Shown: positions 48,225-57,552 of the stretch, piece after piece
Numbering within the stretch: the stretch's first letter is position 1
Layout of the letters: each line of letters begins with the position of its first letter
Assembly (NCBI GenBank): GCA_003116995.1
Contig: BDSL01000010.1
Span: 558,001 to 622,000, forward strand
Length of the DNA: 64,000 bases
Reading direction: 5' to 3'
Origin: Yamagishiella unicocca
Taxonomy: Eukaryota; Chlorophyta; Chlorophyceae; Chlamydomonadales; Volvocaceae
Translations under genes and position numbers: made by a program
Notes under the pieces: generated by a model
Told to the model about the DNA's origin: nothing
What the model saw: only the letters and a program-made list of their open reading frames with translations
Database searches by the model: none

Positions 48225-49113
48225 AGAGCAAAGGGCACCCAGCCAGCCCCGCTAGGGGGCTGCGTAGATACCGTCACGGCAAGTCGCCCTACATGACGCA
48301 TCGTATTGACATTAGCAAGCTTGCCTGCCTTTTCGCATTCACAGCCGAACATTAACGTTGCCGGCGAACGGTAGTGCCCGTCAATGTGGCGGCCTGGTAG
48401 CATCATATCACTATCAGCAATCAACGATGCTGCCTATAAGCACCACACGCCCACCAGAAGCAGCCTGGTTCCGCGGGTTCCACAGGAACGAGTTCCAGGC
48501 GAGACAGCCGTCCGCGTGCTACCAACTTGCCCGTGGATTTCCTCAATGAAGTTCAGAGACTGTGTGAGCCCCAGCAAGGTGGATCGCCACGGAAGGCGGC
48601 AAATAAGTTCTCAGTCGCTTCTGTGCGTATGACTCCCTCTAGTCAAGCTGCTAGGAGGGGCGCCTCCTGATGGCGCCCCTGACGTCAGAACATTTGCATG
48701 ATGAACTGTTCGTGGTGGAAACTCTTTGCAGAACCAAGGTTCGTGAGTGATGCTGCAGCAGCCCCAACGCGGGGGTCAGTCGTGACCACTTGAAGGCTAG
48801 ACTCCTTAACGTGAGAAGATCTTGGGATGCAGTAGTATGTTCTTGATGCTTTGCCTGTGCTCTAGTACCGCGTGGATTCAAGGGCCGGCCCACCTCGGAA
48901 CCAGTTCCATGGGCCACTTTTGTCAACGGACGCTACGGACGACAAAATGCCCGTAGATCCCATCTGCATCCTTGCGTATTAACCTCCTACATGTTTGCAT
49001 TTGCTTAACGTGACTTCATAGGGCTTTCGAAAGGTGCCCTTAAGGTGCCTACGTTGGACCTCAAGGGGCGGCTAGACAACGTGTCAGCGTTGCACTGATA
49101 CTGGACCTGCATC
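48225..49113. promoter_or_regulatory. Divergent promoter region between two genes
   Basis: This 889-bp segment separates the ATG codons of the zinc-finger gene (minus) and the R3HCC1L-like gene (plus). It must hold both 5' UTRs and promoters if the starts are right. A perfect 14-bp inverted pair (GGCGCCTCCTGATGGCGCC) lies near 48659-48677. No TATA-like motif stood out. Confidence 0.4.
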
Positions 49114-52100
49114 ATGCCACATGAAGATGGCTCCCAATCAGAGGAGAAGGACCTGCCCCACACGCTGGCTGGGCTAGAGGAAACGGACCCAGCCTACGCA
49201 GCGGCGTTGAATGACCTGGCAGTCATAAAACTTAACCAGGCGAGTCCTCGTATTTTTTTGCGGGGCCGCGCGGTCCACCTCTGGGTTGCCGTACTTGTGC
49301 GGGTGGAAGACCTCTAGTATTACCCAATCCGTCAGAAGCTCTCGTAAGCATCACGTAAGCGTGAACTTCAGCGCGCAGCCGCAGGAGGTTCGCAGGAAAC
49401 GCGTGTATCCCCCATGCGCATGCCCCACACCAGCCAGCACCACGAAAGCGCACTCGACCCGAGCTGAACGGCCGAGCGTGCACCTGTCTCACCTCCCCAC
49501 GACACCAAGACAGTGCCGATTGCTCCCCCACAAAACTAAACCACGACCTCATCCAGGAGAGCAGCAAGGCACCCTGCAGCAGCCACACAGCCAACCCGCT
49601 CGCGGCCGCCTGGCCCTTGACTTCGCAGGGGGACACGACGGGGGCGCAAGAGCTGTTCGATAAGCTCCGGGGGCTGCGCTCAGAACAGCTGCAAGCGGAG
49701 GCAGCGGAGCCAGGCAACGACAACGCAGCCGGTGCAGACGACTGGGAGGCTGCCGTAGATGCGACACCGGCGCGTCCCGGCTCCGAAACCGGCGCCAGCG
49801 CCGCAGCACCTCCCCCCTCCATCGCAAAGGGGGAGGAGGAGTCGACGGAGTCGAGCGCCGCCGACCCCGCACCCTCCGTCACCGCCGCCATGACGCCACC
49901 GCCGCCTGCGGCACGTCCTCGTGGTGGCATGGGCGGCGGTGCGGCCATGTTCGCTCGGGCCCTAGGAGGCGGCGTGGGTGGAGCGGCAGCCGGCCGGCCT
50001 GGATCTGCTCGCGCACGGCCTGGTTCCGGAGCTGGGGCTGCTGCGGTGGACCCTGCCACCCTGGAGGCGGCGGCAGCGGCGGCAGCAGCGGCGCTGTCCG
50101 GTCGGGGCCCGGGCGGCGCCGCCGAGCCCGGTGTTGATCCCGGCGCGGCGGTGGCGGCGGCCCTTGGGGGCCCTGGTCGACCGTCCGCGTCGGTAGCGGT
50201 GGCAGCGGCGCTGGGGACCGCGGAGAGGCCGTCGCCGGGGCCATCTCCGGTGCCGAAGGCGGCGCCGGGGACAGGGGGAGCATCGCCGGCGGTGACAGGG
50301 GCGGTAAAGCGGACGTCCGCGAGGCAGTCGGGGGGGTCAGCGGCAGCGCCGGCTTCGCCGGCGACGACAAAGCCGACGGCGGCGAAGGGCGCGGCGGGAA
50401 GGTCGCCAGCGGCGGGCGCGAATGTTAAAGGGGGCCAGACGCACACGCCGATGGCGAAGGGTGGCGCGGGGAGGTCGAGGTCACCAGGCGCGGAGGTGGT
50501 GGTGGCGGAAGGGGCAGCGGACATGCAGGCAGCGGCGGCGGTGGCGGCGGCAGCGGCGGCGGCGGTGGCGGCAACCACGACGCCGACGGCGGGCCAGGCA
50601 AGGTCGCCTGCGGCGGCTGAGGCGGCTCTTGGGGGAACCGATATGCAGTCGGCCGCATTGGCGGCGGCCATGGCGGCGACGACGACGCCGACCCATGGGA
50701 CGCCCCCAGCAGCTTCGTCGGTGACGGTGTCGGCAGCGGTGACGGCGGCTCTGGGCGGCGGCTCGAAACGACCTCCGACGACCTCGGCGACGGCGGCGGT
50801 TTCGGCCATGTTGGCGGGGACAGGAAGGCACGTGCCGCCAGCTGCGGCGGGTCGCCATGAAGGCCGAGCGGCCGGGGGTGCTGCCGGCGGTGGCGGCCGT
50901 GCAGAGCATGGCGGAGACGGCGGCGGCGCAAGTCCTGACTCGGACGACGCAGCTCTGCGGGGTACGGCAGCGGGTCGGAGGGGGGAAGGCGAGGGGACGC
51001 AAAACACAGGGGCTCCATAGTGGAGGCACGTGTTTTCATCTCGCGGGCTGGGGGAGTGACCTGCTGTACTCCCAACCCCAGACCGTGTGGGAACAGATCG
51101 CGATGTAGGTCGGTCCCGCGCAGCTCCGGACGGGGGGGGGAGGCGGGGAATAGCACTTGGCTTATCAGCGGATACGTCATCGTTGCCAAGCACAGACGTG
51201 GGTTTGTCGCCGTCGCCATCCGGTGTATCGCTGGGAATAGCAATTGGCTTTTTGGTGGATCCGTCACCGTCGCCAAGCCCAGACGTGGGTTTGTCGCCTT
51301 CCCCAGCCGGGGAACGCTGCGCCGCTGCGGGAGTGGGCGGGCCTGCTAGCATGCAGGAGGCTTGACAGCTAGCCCGGGCGCACACGGGAGCCAGCCCTAG
51401 CTCGCCAGCCACCCACGTGGGAGGGGCACTTCGCTCGTGGCTTGCTGCTACGAGCAAAGCTAACCCACCTGGGCTGTGGGCGCACTGTTGACGATCTGCC
51501 CGCTCAGGGGGACGCGCGCTGAAGGTCGCGCTGTCGTACGCTACCTGCCGGGCACGCCGGTGGTGGTTGCACTCGTCCCACGTGGCCGTTTCGTTGGTGG
51601 GCTGCCGCTTTCGTTCGTGCTCTGACTCCCCCTTGTAATTCCGCTCGCATTCCGCTGCGCTACCGCATGCCCATGGCTCGAACAGGGGTTCCGCACGTCG
51701 ATCACTATGTGAGCGTAGCCGTGGAAGCAGTCCCAACGCAATGATGATATGATGTGCTGGGGGAGGGGTACCGTCCACGATGTTGGTCGGCGCCTGACTC
51801 CCACCTGCACGCCACATGTAGCCTGACCCACGGGTCGCCGCGTTTCGCCTCAACCCTAACACCGCCTCCATGGCTTGGCCCGCAGCCTCTCTCGGCGATT
51901 GCACGCACGTGCTGGAGGTGTACGGCCTCACCTCGGCGACACGTACGACACATCTGGAGGAGTTTGTGGCGGCTCTAGCCCCGCAGGTGGGCTGAGGGGG
52001 GTCGGCACGAGCGAAGGGGTTTTGAGGCAGCGTAGGCCACCTGCGCCGGTTTGCCAGTACTGGGCCGAGGTGCCAGGGGGAAATGTACGATATCCGTACC

Positions 52101-53740
52101 ATGTGGGTTAGATGGATCCGGTCGCAACCCACTCGCAACCGAACCGGCGGTTACCGTTACTGGCCTGCTTTATCTGTCGTGCGGCACTACCGGTCCTCCC
52201 GGGCGCGTTGCTCCCTTAACAGTGTCAAACGAGTGTTTCAAACGCTACTCGGTTTTTTCTTTCAGTGCCGCCAAAGGGTTTCCCCTCGGACCGCCCCCCC
52301 CCCTGCCGTCTGTTTCCCACGTCGAGTAGCCGAGCCATGTTTTTGTAACCCCCCTGTCGGTTGTGCAATTCGCCCCGTCCGTCTCCGCCACACGCGCTGC
52401 CGCAGGACGGTCGTCCGCTGCCGGTTATCAAGTGGGTGGACGACCACCATGCGCTGCTGGTGTGCCCGGACGGTGCCACAGGTGCGCAGCTGACCGCCGT
52501 GCGGACGGGAGGCGGGCGGGAGGGGGGAAATCGCGGGAGGCGGGCGGGAGGCGGGCGGCGGGAAAAGGGGGGATGGCGGGCGGGAGGGGGTAGGACGGCG
52601 GGAGGCAGGGGGACGGCGGGCTAGAGGCGGGCGTGATGACTCATGGGCTGGAAGGCGGGACGGAGTGGCCGTTCGTGTCCTCGAGCAAACCCTGCCGGCC
52701 CTCCTCCCCCATGCCGACGGGTTTCTTCTCGTGCCCCCCTGCCGACCCACGGGTTTCTTATCAACCGTCCCCCCCCGGGTTTTGATGCCACCCCCCTCAC
52801 CCGCCCTGCCGCAGCCCTGTTCCTGCTGCAGGAGGATCAAGATCTCTTCCAGCTGCGACCCTTCACGGAGGCGTCGGAGATCTCCAAGGCGGTGGGCGCA
52901 GCAGGTACGGCAGCGCAAGGAACTATTTTATGGTTTAAACTTCGAAACACATGTACTACTCGGAGTATATCATTGGCGTAGCTTTACAAACCCCAACATC
53001 GCCACACTCGACACACTTGAGTCCCGTGGCTGTGATGGTGAATTGTGTCGCGTTTCGGACGCAGCAACCGGTACATAAAAGTGGGGTCCTGTGTACCCGG
53101 GACTCCGGGGCAGCCGTCGCTCCCCCCCTCTGCCCGCCATCTGGGTCACGGCCTGCAGAGCTGCTGCCGCCTCGTAAGCGCCCCAGAACTCCACCACCAC
53201 CGATAAACTTCACCGCCAGCGTCATGCCCCTCTCTGCCCGCCATCTGGGTCGCGGCCTGCAGAGCTGCTGCCGCCTCGTGAGCGCCCAAAGACTACCGCC
53301 GCGGTTGCCAAGAAGATGCTGAGTCATGCGCTGGGCATGAACCAGCTGCGGGACAGGAGCGCGGAGAAGGACCTGGCGGCGCAGCGCAAGGCAAGCCGCA
53401 GGACTGGGGTCGGGACGGGAGCTGGGATCGGGACTGGGGTGGGGCTGGGGCGAGATGCCAACACACCACACGCTCGGCGAGCTCAGCTAATGGCTTGGCT
53501 TGGGAGTCACATGGGGGTTGCTTCGGACGCCCGACGATTCGCGCGCTCGAAATCCCCGCTGTGGTGTCAATGTATGGAGCGTGTCGGGTGGCCGTGGTTG
53601 TCACTACTGCGTTCTAAACGGCCCTCAACCACCACCGCCGCCGCTACCGTCGTTCCGCCTGTTGCCGTGCCTCGCAGGCCGCTCGGGAGGCAAGGCGGGA
53701 GCGGGAGCAGAAGCTGGCGTCCGCCTGGGACGAAGACTAG
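49114..53740 (+). CDS. R3HCC1/R3HCC1L-like protein, 638 residues
   Basis: Seven exons join in phase: 49114-49239, 49629-50961, 51886-51986, 52406-52481, 52815-52904, 53263-53390, 53678-53740. The C-terminal part carries the hallmarks of the R3HCC1L/R3HCC1 RNA-recognition-like module: THVLEVYGL, then HLEEFVAAL, VIKWVDDHHALLV, ALFLLQEDQDLFQLRPF, the basic LLPPRERPKTTAAVAKKML, and a charged coiled coil ending in AWDED. Residues about 85-486 are a Gly/Ala/Pro-rich low-complexity insert encoded by one 1,333-nt exon. Human R3HCC1L has been linked to the exon-junction complex; the algal role is unknown. Two introns would use GC donors (GCGAGT after 49239, GCAAGC after 53390). The exon 6 acceptor region is duplicated 104 bp upstream. 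No R3H domain was recognised, as in R3HCC1L itself. Confidence 0.85.
53127..53288. repeat. Tandem duplication of the exon 6 acceptor region
   Basis: About 58 bp including TCTGCCCGCCATCTGGGTC, the branch/acceptor (GGCCTGCAG) and the first 14 exon bases are present twice, 104 bp apart (53127-53184 and 53229-53288), with few differences. Both copies keep CTGCAG|AGCTGCTGCCGCC. Confidence 0.9.
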
Positions 53741-53861
53741 GGGCGCTGCTGCTGCTGCCGCTGTGGATGCACCGGACCAGCTGTCGCGGGATTTGTTCGT
53801 GATTGATAGATAGGTAGGTATGGCTTCAGGCGCAGCCCAACCGCGCAAGGCCAGGCACTAC

Positions 53862-53900
53862 TGTTGTAACGGTTACAGTGGGTTCCAGACCAAGAGGCAC
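53862..53900 (+). repeat. Interspersed repeat copy just after the R3HCC1L-like gene
   Basis: Head GTTGTAACGGTTACAGTGGG, then TTCCAGACCAAGAGG, truncated. It is the only clear copy seen outside the 15-36 kb cluster. Confidence 0.8.
53865..53869 (+). terminator. TGTAA polyadenylation signal supplied by a repeat
   Basis: This is the first TGTAA after the stop codon at 53738-53740, 125 bp downstream. It lies inside the palindromic head of the interspersed repeat. Use as the poly(A) signal is inferred from the volvocine consensus. Confidence 0.45.
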
Positions 53901-55277
53901 TACTGCTGACGCAATAGGCGGATCGCGTAGATCTGCCCAAACGGAGGAACCCGCGAGTGTGCCAGATGGGAAGGGGGGGTACGAGAGCTAACCCAGATGG
54001 GGGAAATGGCGGCAGCAGCCCCACATGCGATATGGCTTGTTATGGTGTGTTTAGCATGCATACGCACTCTCTTGATTACTCAATATCTTACCGAGAGCGA
54101 AGCTGACGTTCGGGTAAGTCTCCATAAACCATTTTCATTTCCTTTGCTCTCATTTGCCAATAAGTGTTTCGGTGCCTGTTTTTTTATGGCTATGGTTGTG
54201 GGCGAAATCGAGGGACGAAGGGTGATCAAACATCGGACGGTTGCTGTAGATTTGTTGCTGTCAACCTGAAATAACGGCACCAGTGATTTAGTGACGTGCC
54301 ATACATCCAATATGCCCATCTTTGGGGGCAAGTAGTCATTTAACAAGCGCAGTACTAATCTGCTCCGACAGGACGGATGGTCGATGGCGACCAAATTAGA
54401 TGTGTATGTGGTTGTCGGCGTCGATGGGGGCTCTTCATCACAGAAGGGGGTGTGGCATAAAGACCGGCTACATAAGGGGGAGTCGCATTCATCGGGACTG
54501 AATCGGGACGAGCAATCACGTGCCATGTTTATAACCATCACCTGGCAGTTACATCGCTGCGTAGCGCTGGGGTCTGGCACCGACAGCCACAGCCCTCGCG
54601 CCAGCCCAAAGGTGATGCCGCGGCCGTGCCGCAGCCACCTTCCCGATGAAGACAAAACCAACGGATTATGTCCCGTCGTAGGATAGGGGCCGTCAGTACG
54701 GCCAGCCGACACCGCCGAGCAGGGGCCTGGCGACACTGCCGAGTAAAAGGCCTGGTCCTGATTAATGGCCGCTCTGCCGAGTGCGACACACTCTGATCCC
54801 TTCCGTCAGGTGCGCTGCTGCCCTCGTGTGGGTACTGGCTATCAAGCCAGCAAAACACCTCAAGCCTGCCTGCACAACCGAGGTTGTTGCTGCCCTCACC
54901 TCCTACGCTCCTGCCGTCCCAGGCCGCGTGCGCAAACCCCTCGTTGGACCGCCCCATTGGTCGGTTCCCGTCAGCGACCGCATCCTGTCGAGCGCCCCCC
55001 CCCCCTGCTCAACGACGCGATGCTCCCCTCCCTGAAGCCCTGACGGGACATTCAGAGCCGTACATACGGCAGTGGAGGCCAGCAAGAGATGCTACGGCGC
55101 AGCGAGCAACTCGTCGCCCTCACCCGGATTAGGAGCACCAGCCCCTGCCATTCGAAAGAACGCCAATCGACCTTTACCCCGATCCCCCCCTACACAGCTC
55201 GCTTCTGTGCACCCCGGGATTCGCCTTCGCCTGTCAGAGTGGTGGTCCTGCTCCCTCTCCTGCACAGGAGGCCCTGA
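53901..55277. other. Convergent intergenic region
   Basis: No gene is supported between the R3HCC1L-like gene (plus) and the PsbP-like gene (minus). Open frames on both strands are short and without domains. The segment 54000-54680 is AT-richer than its flanks. Confidence 0.6.
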
Positions 55278-56340
55278 TTACACGTCCACCTCCCGGCAAC
55301 GGAACGACTGCATGATGGTGTTCAGCCGGGGCTTGGCGGCCTCGTAGGCGCCCGTCGCGTTCTGTAGCCGCAGCGTGTAGAGGCGGTTGTTGGCAACGCC
55401 CAGTACGGCGGTGACCGTGCGGTCCCACTCCAGGGAATAGTCCTGGGCGGGACGGGGGGAGGGAGGAAAACAGGCGGGGGCAAATGAAGCCGGGCAATAC
55501 ACACACACGACTGGAGATGTCGGCGGTGCTTGTAATGACGAAACCGGTAAGACACCCGGCCAAGGATTGGGCGGCCGCAGCGTGTACGGAAGCTGGCTGA
55601 GTCATACTTACGGGTAAGCAGGGACACCGCAAGCTTTTGACGCAGCTGTGTGCCTTCGGTTTTCCCTCAATATAAGCCCGACCAAAACCCGCCACACCCC
55701 TGCCCACCTTGAGCACTTCCACCCGAGTGGCGGCGTAGGCGTTCCGACTGCCGTACGACGTCATGCGGATGGCGATGTCATAGTACGTCTGGCCGTCGTC
55801 GGCCACGCGGCTTGACGCCGACACGATTTCGCCGTACCGCGCGATACCCAAACGGGTCGACATGAACTCCTTTGTCAAGAACTGATCCAGCAGCACGTTG
55901 GCGGCGTCCTGCGGCGAGCCAAGATCCGTGACTGACTTGTAGCGCGACGACGATGGGGATGTGATGTCCACGAACAGGTTCTCCTCCACGACGCGCGGAT
56001 TGCGCAGAAATATGTCGTTGCCTGAAGATGTCACAACGAGCCAGTCCTCTGGGCAGATGAAGGTGTAGCCGTCAAGCTTGTCGACGAGGAGCCGAAAGCC
56101 GGCCAGCGGGGCAGCAAAGGCGCAGGCTGGCGACACGCCCGATCCCAGCTGAGCAGCTACAAGCGGGACGCTGAGCAGCGAGAGCAGGGCATCGCGACGG
56201 CTGGCGTCTTGCCGAGTAGACTCCTTCGGCTGATGCGTGTTTGAGCTGGCCCGCACCACAGCGGCGAAAGGCCTGGGCCGTCGGCTTGCCCGCAGAGAGG
56301 CTTGCTGCTGCTTTCCTTGCAGGATCTGAAGTTGTGTCAT
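55278..56340 (-). CDS. PsbP-domain protein, thylakoid lumen, 265 residues
   Basis: Two exons: 55708-56340 and 55278-55442. The N terminus is bipartite: a Ser/Arg-rich chloroplast transit peptide (residues 1 to about 45), then a twin-arginine lumenal signal (SRRDALLSLLSVPLVAA) with a probable cleavage site after AFA at residue 76. The mature part is a PsbP fold: GFRLLVDKLDGYTFICPEDW, FVDITSP, YYDIAIRMTSYG, VLGVANNRLYTLRLQ and a closing IMQSFRC. PsbP-like and PPD proteins act in the lumen in photosystem II or I assembly and function; which PPD this is cannot be said. ATG 56340 is the first in frame that gives a transit peptide. The stop (GTGTAA) itself contains TGTAA. Confidence 0.93.
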
Positions 56341-57552
56341 AGTGCGATGGCCTGATAGGCTACTTTGCAACGAGCTTGCAAAATGCTAATTGTGCGCACA
56401 CGGGGTCTTGTAGGCCTAAGATAATATCTTGAAATGTATTATTATGTATAAAATTGTATTGTGAATTTAGCGTCCAAGATCAGTTGCTCACGTCGTGTAG
56501 TATGAAAGACTGAGGTGGAAGCATCGCGTCTTAGGCCTTAGCTCAGGACCAGGCCAGAGTTGGGGAAGCTCAAATGATACTCTTCAGCGCGTTTGTTTAG
56601 AGTGAACTGCGAACTTGATGCTGCTGCCGCGGCTACTGCGGGCGCCGTACCTTCAGCCGATGCACTTAGCTATTGGCTCAACGGCGTGACAGTTCGTAAA
56701 GGGATATTAACATGAACCCGCGGATGGCTGAGTACCCTTATTCCTTTCATCACAGGATGACCTGAACCCTGCGATGAAGTGGCTTCGCAGCTCCCCAGCT
56801 TTGTTGCAATCCTTTTCACGATTGCGATTTGACAGGGACGTTCAGTGCAGGCATCCCCCCAAAGTTGATGTCGCGCAAGCGCTGGCCAGCGCAGCACATC
56901 GAGCTGTGTCTAGCGGCACCTGCGAGTTCGCTACAGGTAGGGCCGGCCTCAGTCGCGACGGCGCCAGATGCACATCATACCATTATAACGCGTTATGGGC
57001 CTTCGATGGGCGCTCAGCCCGGCTCCCCGCCCGCGTACTACGGAACCGTGCGTGTCCGAAACAGCTGCAGCTTCGAAATCAGCTCCAAGCAACGTGTTAG
57101 GAACGATGCTTCGGCCACCTTTACCTGCAGCGGTGCGGCCAAGGCAGTCGATGTCCCAAACACGTGGCATTACGCATGGCGCTGCGGCCGGCGCATGAAC
57201 GACCCTTGGTTCGCTGAACCTTTTTCGCTGCCCTCGACTGACGCAATGACCAGCAGCCGTTCGCAACGCACACCGCCCAAACCCAATTGAGATGGCAATG
57301 CCTGCGCTTTGGCGCTTTCATTGGCTCTGGCACCTTTTTTTGGCGCCAAGAAGGGTAGGTGTCGGCAGAAGGTGCTCGTGCACCTGATCACGTTTTGCCG
57401 TACGCCGCTTGGCCTGCATAAAGGCGCGTCAGACCACGAGTCTTAATCAGCGCTGCAGCGAACCTGCCTTACCTTTGACTCTGCCTTACCGTCTTACACT
57501 CGTAACCTGAGCGCGCGGCGCCTTCTTCTTCTTGATCCGAGGCACAGTCGCC
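56341..57552. promoter_or_regulatory. Divergent promoter region of the PsbP-like and silk-like genes
   Basis: About 1.2 kb without a supported gene. An AT-rich block at 56405-56475 lies upstream of the PsbP-like gene. A possible TATA box (GCATAAAGG, 57416-57424) lies about 130 bp upstream of the silk-like ATG. A 153-codon frame at 56829-57290 shows no family features. Confidence 0.4.

Noticed and set aside
49232..52138. 968-codon open frame on the minus strand
   Set aside because: It is the antisense shadow of the GC-rich 1,333-nt exon of the R3HCC1L-like gene; it has no domains and is Pro/Ala/Ser-rich only because the other strand is Gly/Ala-rich.
56829..57290. 153-codon plus frame upstream of the silk-like gene
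   Set aside because: No homology clue and no splice partner; overlaps open frames on both strands.
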